Position numbers and translations under genes: made by a program. Positions 1 to 7,396 of a DNA stretch of 8,653 nt are shown here, piece by piece. This DNA comes from Caulobacter sp. CCH9-E1 (lineage in GTDB: Bacteria; Pseudomonadota; Alphaproteobacteria; Caulobacterales; Caulobacteraceae), in contig NZ_LSJA01000120.1 in NCBI RefSeq assembly GCF_001556515.1, positions 1 through 8,653 on the forward strand, read 5' to 3'. The notes beneath the pieces are model-generated. The model was not told where the DNA came from. It saw nothing but the letters and a program-made list of their open reading frames with translations, and did not search any database. Each line of letters begins with the position of its first letter. The stretch's first letter is position 1.

Positions 1-56
1 CCGTCAAATACCAGCGCATCGCCCAGACCAAGGGCCTGCCCAGGGATAACCACTAG
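1..56 (+). CDS. 3' end of IlvD/Edd-family dehydratase (xylonate/arabinonate dehydratase-like), partial
   Basis: The frame entering the window from the left reads VKYQRIAQTKGLPRDNH and stops at TAG 54-56; only these 17 codons are visible. The ending resembles my recollection of the C-terminus of Caulobacter crescentus D-xylonate dehydratase XylD (VKYQDL...LPRHNH), an Fe-S dehydratase of the IlvD/Edd family. Such cytoplasmic enzymes convert a sugar acid (xylonate, arabinonate, galactonate) to its 2-keto-3-deoxy acid. The GH43 start lies 29 nt downstream with no room for a terminator, so the two genes are probably one operon. The context of arabinose/xylose-releasing enzymes and a DgoR-like regulator fits a pentonate substrate. 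With so little sequence the family call is moderate and the substrate cannot be decided. Confidence 0.55.
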   Translation, partial: VKYQRIAQTKGLPRDNH

Positions 57-85
57 GCGCCAGTACAGAGTTTAGGGAGGCCGGC

Positions 86-1645
86 ATGGCCAAGGTTCTC
101 GGACGCGCCATGCTGGCCGTCGCTTCGGCGCTCGCCTTGAGCGCTGGCGTGGCTCACGCCCAGGTGTGGCGTTCGGACGCCGGCGACGGGACCTATCGCA
201 ACCCGCCGCTCAACGCCGACTATCCCGACCCCGACATCATCCGGGTCGGCGAGGACTTCTATTTCGCCTCGACCACCTTCGTGAACGCGCCGGGGCTCAC
301 CATCCTGCATTCGAAGGACCTGGTGAACTGGGACATCGCCAGCCACGTGATGCCCAGGCTCGTAGGCAATCCGAAATACGACCTCGCCGACGGCGGGGAT
401 TATCGTCACGGCGTCTACGCCCCGAGCCTCCGCTATCACAAGGGGCGCTTCTACGTCGCGGTCACGCCTGTGGGACGCCCGACGCGCATCTATTCGGCCG
501 CCGACGTGCGCGGACCCTGGGCGATGCACGAGCTCGACCGCGAAGCGTTCGATCCGGCCCTGTTCTTCGACGACGACGGCCAAGCCTATATGGCCACCTC
601 GATCGGTTCCGACGGGACGATCACCTTGCTGACGCTCAACGCCGACCTGACGGCCGTCACCAGCGCCCAGAAAATCCACTACATCAAGGGCGCCGAAGGC
701 TCGAAACTGATCAAGCGCGACGGCTGGTACTACATCTTCAATTCCATCCCACGGCGCCTGGGGATGACGGTGTCGCGGGCGCGATCGCTGACCGGACCGT
801 GGGAGACCCGCGACCAGATCGACGACAAGACCGGCGGCCACCAAGGCGCTCTGGTCGATCTGCCCGGCGGCGGCTGGTACGGCTTCGTCATGCTCGACGC
901 GGGCGCGATCGGGCGGGTGACCAACATCAGCCCGGTTTTCTGGCAGGACGATTGGCCGGTCTGGGGCACGCCCGAGGCGCCTGGCCGCGTTCCCGCGACG
1001 GCCGCCAAGCCGATCCTGGGCAAGCCTTTCGTCGAGCCGCCCAGTTCCGATGACTTCGACAAGCCGACCCTCGGACGCCAATGGCAATGGAACCACAATC
1101 CTGACGACCGCCGCTGGTCGCTGGGCGAGCGTCCGGGCTATCTACGGCTCAGGGCGACCCGGGCCGCCGAGTTCTGGGGCGCGCGAAACACGCTGGTGCA
1201 GAAGGGGCAGGGGCCCAAGAGCCGCGCCGTGGCCAAGGTCGACGCGCGTGGCCTCGCCGTCGGGGACGCCTGCGGCCTGGGCACGTTCGGCAAGTTCTCC
1301 AGCCAGATCGTTCTGACGCGCAACGCCGCGGGACAGGGGGAGCTAAGCGCGCGTCTGGTCGAGAGCACCCAGGCCGGTCCCGTCACGACGCCGCGTGGCG
1401 GCTCGGTTTCCGTCCCGCTGAAGGACCTGTGGCTGTCGGTCGAGATGGACTTCACCACAGACAAGTCCGCCCTGGCCTACAGCCTGGACGGCGAGGCCTG
1501 GACGCCGCTGCCGGGCGAGTTCCCGCTGGCCTATGACTGGCGTACGGGCACGTTCCAGGGCGAGCAATATAGCCTGTTCTGTTACAATCCGAACGGCGGC
1601 GAAGGCCGACTGGACGTCGATAGCTTCACCCTGTCGAAGCCCTGA
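86..1645 (+). CDS. Secreted glycoside hydrolase family 43 (beta-xylosidase / alpha-L-arabinofuranosidase type)
   Basis: A 519-residue enzyme expected to cleave xylosyl or arabinofuranosyl linkages in hemicellulose. Residues 1-25 form a signal peptide, with likely cleavage after AHA25. The five-bladed beta-propeller catalytic domain spans about residues 35-310. The three GH43 acidic residues are visible: general base D48 in DYPDPD, pKa-modulating D156 in FDPALFFDDDG, and general acid E204 in AEGSKLIKRDGWYY. The propeller histidine H252 (GGHQG) is also present. From about residue 320 (SSDDFDKPTLGRQWQWNHNP) a C-terminal beta-sandwich of the GH43_C2 type follows, giving the usual two-domain length for bacterial beta-xylosidases. 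The start is supported by AGGGAGG at 74-80, 5 nt before the ATG. It follows the dehydratase fragment closely and converges with gntR, with 2 bp between stop codons. Xylosidase versus arabinofuranosidase activity cannot be settled from the sequence. Confidence 0.93.
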   Translation: MAKVLGRAMLAVASALALSAGVAHAQVWRSDAGDGTYRNPPLNADYPDPDIIRVGEDFYFASTTFVNAPGLTILHSKDLVNWDIASHVMPRLVGNPKYDLADGGDYRHGVYAPSLRYHKGRFYVAVTPVGRPTRIYSAADVRGPWAMHELDREAFDPALFFDDDGQAYMATSIGSDGTITLLTLNADLTAVTSAQKIHYIKGAEGSKLIKRDGWYYIFNSIPRRLGMTVSRARSLTGPWETRDQIDDKTGGHQGALVDLPGGGWYGFVMLDAGAIGRVTNISPVFWQDDWPVWGTPEAPGRVPATAAKPILGKPFVEPPSSDDFDKPTLGRQWQWNHNPDDRRWSLGERPGYLRLRATRAAEFWGARNTLVQKGQGPKSRAVAKVDARGLAVGDACGLGTFGKFSSQIVLTRNAAGQGELSARLVESTQAGPVTTPRGGSVSVPLKDLWLSVEMDFTTDKSALAYSLDGEAWTPLPGEFPLAYDWRTGTFQGEQYSLFCYNPNGGEGRLDVDSFTLSKP

Positions 1646-1647
1646 AA

Positions 1648-2388
1648 CTACATCGCCGAGCGGGTGTCCTCGAGCGCCAGCTCGACCAGGGTCCGCATCG
1701 CGGCGCTGGCGGCTTCGGGGTCGCCGGCGGCGATCGCGTCGCAGACCTTAGCGTGATCGGGAACCGGATCGCGGGGCAGGGCGCGAGAGCGCTGCTTGAA
1801 CTCCGTGGTCCAGCTGACCGCGGCGCTGATGCTGGCGCTAAGCGCGATCATCGCGTCGTTGTGGGTGGCGCGCAGCAGGGCGTCGTGGAAGGCGCGGTCA
1901 GCGGCGCGGCCGGCTTCCGTCGCCAGGGTGTGACGGCGCATGCCGGCGAGCGCGTCCTTCATGGCCTTGATGTCGTCCTTGTCGCGGCGCTCGGCGGCGA
2001 AACGCGCGGCGGCGGGCTCGACCACCGACCGCAGCTCGAAGAGGTCGCGCACGAAACTGACGTCAGGCTCACTGGCCGAGAAGGCCCAGGCCAGGACGGT
2101 CGGGTCCAGGATGTTCCAGCGGCTGCGGGGCAGAACCCGCGTACCGGCCTTCGGGCGGCTCTCGACCAGCCCCTTGGCGGTCAGCACCTGCACGGCCTCG
2201 CGGTAGGCGCTGCGCGAGACGTCCAGCGCCTCGGCGTTGGCGATCTCGCCGGTGAGCTTCTCGCCCGGGGCGATCTGTCCGGAGACGATCGCCGTGCCGA
2301 GATAGTGCGCGACCGCGCCGCGCAGACGCCGACCCGAGCCTCTCGTCGACTTGGGGATCGACTTGATCTCAGGCTCTTCGGTCGGCAT
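1648..2388 (-). CDS. FadR/GntR-family transcriptional regulator, DgoR-like
   Basis: A 246-residue cytoplasmic repressor-type protein. A winged helix-turn-helix occupies about residues 20-90, with recognition-helix segment VSRSAYREAVQVLTAKGLVE. The linker WNILDPTVLAWAF is typical of the sugar-acid-responsive DgoR/ExuR-like branch. The helical FCD effector domain covers about residues 108-240, with FELRSVVEPAAARFAAERR, ADRAFHDALL (D164, H168) and DHAKVCDAI (H212). The C-terminal histidine of the FCD metal site appears to be replaced (AAMRTLVE, L234 at the likely position); from memory E. coli DgoR also lacks it. The start is supported by AGGAG at 2397-2401, 8 nt upstream. It lies 71 nt after the GH51 gene on the same strand. 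Family knowledge suggests a pentonate or 2-keto-3-deoxy-pentonate effector, and a likely target is the operon carrying the dehydratase; both are inference. Confidence 0.9.
   Translation of the reverse strand: MPTEEPEIKSIPKSTRGSGRRLRGAVAHYLGTAIVSGQIAPGEKLTGEIANAEALDVSRSAYREAVQVLTAKGLVESRPKAGTRVLPRSRWNILDPTVLAWAFSASEPDVSFVRDLFELRSVVEPAAARFAAERRDKDDIKAMKDALAGMRRHTLATEAGRAADRAFHDALLRATHNDAMIALSASISAAVSWTTEFKQRSRALPRDPVPDHAKVCDAIAAGDPEAASAAMRTLVELALEDTRSAM
1670..1685. terminator. Small perfect hairpin just past the GH43 stop (possible weak terminator)
   Basis: TCGAGC (1670-1675) and GCTCGA (1680-1685) are perfect complements around the 4-nt loop GCCA. The hairpin begins 25 nt after the GH43 stop codon and lies inside the last codons of gntR. 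No T-tract follows on the plus strand, so it may simply be coding sequence. It is the only stem seen where plus-strand transcripts should end. Confidence 0.22.
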
Positions 2389-2414
2389 GCGTCAGACTCC
2401 TGGCGGCGTTCTGG

Positions 2415-2448
2415 GTTCTATAAGCGCAACCGTGTTACCCTTGGCAAG
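2415..2448 (-). promoter_or_regulatory. Possible gntR promoter region with a small palindrome
   Basis: The 71-nt gap between the GH51 stop and the gntR start contains, on the minus strand, TAGAAC (2420-2415), which fits the Caulobacter -10 core TANAWC. A poor -35-like TTGCCA (2447-2442) lies 21 nt upstream. The inverted repeat CTTG-G-CAAG (2440-2448) overlaps that element and could be an autoregulatory site. Two direct GTTAC copies flank it (2434-2438 and 2448-2452). The -35 is weak and the spacing long, so gntR may instead be read mainly from GH51. Confidence 0.3.
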
Positions 2449-2459
2449 TTACGAGCCCT

Positions 2460-4049
<1,590 letters not shown>

Positions 4050-4054
4050 GTCTT

Positions 4055-4059
4055 CTCCC
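4055..4059 (-). promoter_or_regulatory. Ribosome binding site fixing the GH51 start
   Basis: Minus-strand GGGAG lies 5 nt before the ATG at 4049-4047. It selects this start over the in-frame upstream ATG at 4151, whose 34 extra codons would spoil the signal peptide. Confidence 0.75.
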
Positions 4060-4076
4060 AGATCGCTTGCCTGATG

Positions 4077-4093
4077 ACGCCGGTTTCCGGCGT
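4077..4093 (-). other. Short perfect hairpin in the GH51 leader
   Basis: ACGCCGG (4077-4083) and CCGGCGT (4087-4093) form a perfect 7-bp stem with a 3-nt loop. The stem ends 27 nt before the GH51 start codon and 17 nt before its ribosome binding site. No U-run follows. A role in mRNA stability or leader structure is possible; no known riboswitch fold is recognised. Confidence 0.35.
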
Positions 4094-4119
4094 GCTTGGC
4101 GAGTTTGGTGGTGCGCTGA

Positions 4120-4147
4120 ATAATGGTCGGACAAATAGGCAGGTCAA
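4120..4147 (-). promoter_or_regulatory. Candidate internal promoter for GH51
   Basis: On the minus strand TTGACC (4147-4142, five of six to TTGACA) is followed after 16 nt by CATTAT (4125-4120, four of six to TATAAT). It lies downstream of the hairpin that ends the receptor gene and would give a leader of about 65 nt. The match to the Caulobacter -10 form GCTANAWC is poor, so it is only a candidate. Confidence 0.3.
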
Positions 4148-4161
4148 CCAAGGTCTGGCGT

Positions 4162-4194
4162 GTCGGCGCGGCGCCGTGAAGGCGCCACGCCGAC
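4162..4194 (-). terminator. Strong 14-bp hairpin just after the receptor gene
   Basis: The arms 4162-4175 and 4181-4194 enclose a 5-nt loop. All 14 positions pair in minus-strand RNA, with one G-U wobble (plus-strand C4169 against A4187); in plus-strand RNA the same position would be a C-A mismatch. The stem starts 6 nt beyond the receptor stop codon. There is no U-run after it, so it may be a Rho-assisted terminator or a 3'-end-stabilising hairpin that lowers GH51 expression relative to the receptor. Confidence 0.6.
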
Positions 4195-4200
4195 CGCGGC

Positions 4201-7200
4201 CTAGAACTTGAAGCGCACGCCGGCGCGATACATCCGGCCGACGATGTCGTAGAGCGCCGGGTTGGCGTAGTTCGGAGACTTGGCCGGATCGCGATCGAAC
4301 AGGTTGTCGACCTTGAAGTAGGCGGTCACGTCGTCGCGGATCTTATAGGTGCCGCCAACATCCATGTAGAACGCGCCGGGCATGAAGTTCTTGTCGATCG
4401 TCGGCGCGTTGGCCGTCGAGACCGGACAGGTTCCCGGAGCGCACACGACGTACTGGTTGCCGTAGTTGCCGTCCGTGAACCAACGCTCCTGCAGCGTCAC
4501 GCTGAAGCGATCGGTCTCGTAGCTCTGGATCGCCAGCCACTTCCATTTGGGCGTGTTGCCTTGGTTCACGCCCGCGGAGTCGACCGGCACGGTGCCGGGC
4601 AGGCCGGTGTCGGTCCAGAATTCCCGGATGTGAGTGGCCAAGGCCCGCAGGGTGAAGTTGCCGGAGAGGCCCAGCGGCTGGCGCCAGCGGTAGCTGGCCT
4701 CGATGTCGAAGCCGCTGGTCTTGATCGACGCCAGGTTGAAGGACTGGACGTTGATGTAGTTCGGACCGTTGGGGTTGTTGAGGTTATAGGCGCCGCAGGT
4801 CTGGGGCAGGATGTTGCGGAAGCAGTAGTCGACGATCTGGGCCGCGCCCAGGCTGGAGACGACGTCGTCGACCTTGATCTTGTAGTAGTCGACCGACGCG
4901 CTGAAGCCCGGCAGCCAAGACGGATTGGCCAGCACGACCCCGATCTGGGAGTTGCGGGCGATCTCCGGGGTCAGGTTCGGGTTACCGACGGCGTTCTGGA
5001 TCGCCACGACGTTCCGGTTGTTCACCGGGTCGAAGAAGTTCGGCAGGGTCGTGGTGACCGGCGCGGCGAACAACTCCGACAGGTTGGGCGCGCGGACGTC
5101 TCGCGAGGTCACGCCGCGGAAGCGAAGGCCATCGATCGGCGTGTCCCAGGCGCCGCCGGCCTTCCACGTCCAGATCGTGCCCGAGGTGCTGTAGTCGGTG
5201 ACCCGCGCCGCGGCGTTGAAGTTGGCGCGGCCGACCTTGTCGTTGTCGAACAGCGGCAGGTCGACTTCCAGGAAGGCTTCCTTGACGTTGTAGACCCCGT
5301 CGCCGTTCTTGTAGTTGCCCGCGTGCCAGTTGTTGCCCAGCGACGACATCAGCGGATCGGCCGGATAGGCGCCGCCATTGGGGCTGCGATCGGCGATGCC
5401 GGCGCCGTACGGATCCGCGCGGACAGTATAGAATTCCCGGCGATACTCGGCGCCGAAGGCCACCGATAGGGGGCCGGCCCAAAGATCGATCGGCGCGCCT
5501 GAGAAGTTCAGGCTGGCGACGTCCTGGGTCATGCGCAGGCGCTGGAACGGGCCGGCGGCGGGCTGAACATACTCAAGCGCCGCGGCCGAGGGCGGCTTGC
5601 CGCCGAAGATGTTCAGCGGCTGGCAGCCATTGGCGCGCGCCACCGGATCGGCGCAGACGATCGCGCCGTTCAGGGTGATGGCCTGGATCGCCTGGTTGAA
5701 GTGCGGCGTCAGCAGGATGTGGTCGACGTCGACGGCGGCCTTGTTGACGCCATGCTCGTAATAGGCGTCATACGACCAGTCGGAGCCCATCGCGGCGAAC
5801 TTGCCCTTCAGGCCGGCGACGACGCGGTACATGCGGCGGTCGGTGTGGACCTTGGTGTTGGGCAGCAGGGCGTTGCTGGTGCCGAACTGGAAGCTGGTGA
5901 TCCCGGCGGTCGCACAGGCGTCTCGCACCGAGGTCGGCAGATACGGGTTGGCGCACTGCAGCGTCAGGCCCGTCCGGTTCATGCCGTTGACCGGCTGGTT
6001 GCTGGTCTTGACCTGGCCCAGGTTGAACGAAACGTAGGCCTCGTTGTTCTCGGCGAAGTCGTAGCCGATGCGGCCGTAGCCAACCTTGCGCTCGATCGCC
6101 GACTGCAGCGTGCGGCCGCTATCGACGTTACCCGACAGGTCGCCGCCGACGCAGAAGCCCGGCAGACAGCCCAGGACGGCGCCGCCCGCGGTCTTGGACG
6201 GCACGCCGCCCGAGCCGTACTGGAACTGGAAGGGTTGGCCGCTCTGGTCGAAAGCGATGCCCTGCAGGGGTCCGGCCGTGATCAGGCCGTACTTGGTGTA
6301 GGCGTAGGGCTGGGCATAGTCGCGCATCAGGTACTGCGGCGACTTATCGTCGACGACGTTGCGATTGATCATCGTCGTCTGGGTGAACCAGTGGCGATCG
6401 CCCGCGAGGTCCAGGCCGAAGTCGCCCGGGCCGACGCCGTCTTCCTTGGCCCACTCGACGCTGCCGACCACGTGCACGCGGTCGCCGGCGAAGCTGCGGC
6501 CGCCCGCCAGCTGCACCATGCCCTGCTTGTTGTCGTCGTACTTCGAGACGCCGGCCTGGATATTGCCCTTCAAGCCTTCGAAGCGGGTGTCGGTGATGAA
6601 GTTGACGACGCCGCCCACGGCGTCGGAGCCGTACGAGGCCGAGGCGCCGCCGTTCACCACGTCCACGCGCTGAATCAGCAGTTGCGGGAACAGGCTGACG
6701 TCCGTGACGCCGGTGTAGTAGGCGCCGACCACGCGCTGGCCGTCCAGCAGGGTCAGGGTGCGGATGGTGCCCAGGCCGCGCAGTGAAAACGAGCTCAGAC
6801 CCTGCTGGCCGCTGGACGTGCTGAAGGTGTTGGTGGCCGAGCCGCTGGACCCCTGCAGCGACGGTAGCTGCACGATCGTCGCGAAGACGTTGGGTTGGGC
6901 GTTGTTTTGGATCTGGTCTTCGCCGATCACCGAGGTCGGGGTCGGGGCGGTAAAGCCGGTAGTCTGGATCCGCGTGCCAGTGACCACGATCTCGCTCACG
7001 ACGGCGTCGTCGGCGGAGGAGGGGGGCTTGGGCGCAGGCGCCGATTGCGCCAGGGCCGGTCCGGCGACCAGCATCGACATCAGCGCGGCCGCGCCCGCGG
7101 ACATCAGCGCCTGTCCTCGCAGCCTAGTTGGCGCCCCACCGACGGAGAATTCGTCTGCGACGGTTCGCGGCGACGGCAGCGGCGCGCGTGAATGGTTCAT

Positions 7201-7215
7201 GCCTGTGGCACGCAT
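4201..7215 (-). CDS. TonB-dependent outer-membrane receptor, probably for arabinose/xylose-containing oligosaccharides
   Basis: A 1004-residue outer-membrane transporter that uses TonB-ExbBD energy to import ligands. A long N-terminal region ends in a signal sequence cleaved near ALA56. A TonB-box-like stretch (VSEIVVTGTR, about 73-82) precedes the plug domain (to about 210), with SLRGLGTIRTLTLLDGQRV and NGGASASYGSDAVGGVVNFI. The 22-strand barrel has the group's hallmarks CADPVARANGCQPLNIFGG, FRGVTSRDVRAPNLSELF and GNPNLTPEIARNSQIG, and ends GVRFKF with a terminal aromatic residue. There is no N-terminal STN signalling domain. Ten cysteines occur as five close pairs. I chose the ATG at 7215 because GGGAGGG stands 9 nt upstream; a GTG at 7269 would add 18 residues. 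The sugar ligand is inferred only from the neighbouring GH51, GH43 and LacI genes. Confidence 0.95.
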   Translation of the reverse strand: MRATGMNHSRAPLPSPRTVADEFSVGGAPTRLRGQALMSAGAAALMSMLVAGPALAQSAPAPKPPSSADDAVVSEIVVTGTRIQTTGFTAPTPTSVIGEDQIQNNAQPNVFATIVQLPSLQGSSGSATNTFSTSSGQQGLSSFSLRGLGTIRTLTLLDGQRVVGAYYTGVTDVSLFPQLLIQRVDVVNGGASASYGSDAVGGVVNFITDTRFEGLKGNIQAGVSKYDDNKQGMVQLAGGRSFAGDRVHVVGSVEWAKEDGVGPGDFGLDLAGDRHWFTQTTMINRNVVDDKSPQYLMRDYAQPYAYTKYGLITAGPLQGIAFDQSGQPFQFQYGSGGVPSKTAGGAVLGCLPGFCVGGDLSGNVDSGRTLQSAIERKVGYGRIGYDFAENNEAYVSFNLGQVKTSNQPVNGMNRTGLTLQCANPYLPTSVRDACATAGITSFQFGTSNALLPNTKVHTDRRMYRVVAGLKGKFAAMGSDWSYDAYYEHGVNKAAVDVDHILLTPHFNQAIQAITLNGAIVCADPVARANGCQPLNIFGGKPPSAAALEYVQPAAGPFQRLRMTQDVASLNFSGAPIDLWAGPLSVAFGAEYRREFYTVRADPYGAGIADRSPNGGAYPADPLMSSLGNNWHAGNYKNGDGVYNVKEAFLEVDLPLFDNDKVGRANFNAAARVTDYSTSGTIWTWKAGGAWDTPIDGLRFRGVTSRDVRAPNLSELFAAPVTTTLPNFFDPVNNRNVVAIQNAVGNPNLTPEIARNSQIGVVLANPSWLPGFSASVDYYKIKVDDVVSSLGAAQIVDYCFRNILPQTCGAYNLNNPNGPNYINVQSFNLASIKTSGFDIEASYRWRQPLGLSGNFTLRALATHIREFWTDTGLPGTVPVDSAGVNQGNTPKWKWLAIQSYETDRFSVTLQERWFTDGNYGNQYVVCAPGTCPVSTANAPTIDKNFMPGAFYMDVGGTYKIRDDVTAYFKVDNLFDRDPAKSPNYANPALYDIVGRMYRAGVRFKF

Positions 7216-7224
7216 TTTCGGTTT

Positions 7225-7231
7225 CCCTCCC
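7225..7231 (-). promoter_or_regulatory. Strong Shine-Dalgarno fixing the receptor start
   Basis: Minus-strand GGGAGGG lies 9 nt before the ATG at 7215-7213. The alternative in-frame GTG at 7269 has only a loose AGGGG about 10 nt upstream. This is the main reason for choosing the 1004-residue form. Confidence 0.7.
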
Positions 7232-7235
7232 AAGG

Positions 7236-7266
7236 CGCGCGACGTCGTTGCGTTCGCGCGTTTTTT
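7236..7266. terminator. GC-rich leader hairpin with a T6 tract on the plus strand
   Basis: CGCGCGA (7236-7242) and TCGCGCG (7254-7260) form a 7-bp stem around an 11-nt loop, followed on the plus strand by TTTTTT (7261-7266). Read on the plus strand this has the form of an intrinsic terminator that would stop antisense transcripts leaving the receptor gene. Read on the minus strand it is a hairpin in the receptor leader, 4 nt upstream of the Shine-Dalgarno. Confidence 0.4.
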
Positions 7267-7295
7267 CACGTCGCCGAGCCCCTTTTGGCGGGAAC

Positions 7296-7307
7296 GGTAA
7301 CGTTACC
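7296..7307. promoter_or_regulatory. Perfect palindromic LacI-type operator upstream of the receptor
   Basis: GGTAACGTTACC is a perfect 12-bp palindrome centred on CG (7301/7302), the general form of LacI/GalR-family operators (half-site ...AAC|GTT...). It sits between the receptor start codon and its candidate promoter, about where transcription should begin, so bound protein could block initiation. The adjacent lacI-family gene is the obvious candidate to bind it. A third half-site-like TGGTA at 7315-7319 forms an overlapping inverted repeat with TACCA (7304-7308). Confidence 0.7.
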
Positions 7308-7313
7308 ATATCG

Positions 7314-7342
7314 GTGGTATGCCGATGCGGGGAGGGAGTCAA
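7314..7342 (-). promoter_or_regulatory. Candidate receptor promoter
   Basis: Minus-strand TTGACT (7342-7337, five of six) is followed after 17 nt by TACCAC (7319-7314, three of six). Initiation would fall near 7307, at the edge of the palindromic operator. The weak -10 is consistent with a regulated promoter but lowers confidence. An alternative -10-like TATTAT (7357-7352) lacks a convincing -35. Confidence 0.4.
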
Positions 7343-7348
7343 TACTCC
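7335..7348. promoter_or_regulatory. Inverted repeat over the receptor -35, containing a GANTC site
   Basis: GGAGT (7335-7339) and ACTCC (7344-7348) are perfect complements around CAAT. The repeat covers the candidate -35 hexamer and includes GAGTC (7336-7340), a GANTC site of the kind methylated by CcrM in Caulobacter. It may be a second regulator-binding site, but 5-bp arms can arise by chance. Confidence 0.35.
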
Positions 7349-7396
7349 GACATAATAGTCATCGCGGACGAGAGGCGGGGGCTGTGGACCGTCGGA

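Noticed and set aside
53..1096. 347-codon open frame on the minus strand opposite GH43
   Set aside because: Antisense to a GH43 gene with all three catalytic acids; composition is typical of a shadow frame.
4979..4990. GTTACC operator half-site matches within the receptor gene (also near 6125)
   Set aside because: Single half-sites inside coding sequence without a symmetric partner are expected by chance.
4561..5469. 302-codon open frame on the plus strand opposite the receptor gene
   Set aside because: Another GC-driven antisense shadow; the receptor barrel motifs on the minus strand explain this region.
5701..6786. 361-codon open frame on the plus strand opposite the receptor gene
   Set aside because: Antisense shadow of the TonB-dependent receptor, with repetitive V/A/D/L composition and no motif.
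7216..7269. 18 extra codons of the receptor from GTG 7269
   Set aside because: The GTG has a poor ribosome binding site, whereas GGGAGGG supports the ATG at 7215. The extra stretch also contains the leader hairpin and the Shine-Dalgarno itself. Not fully excluded.
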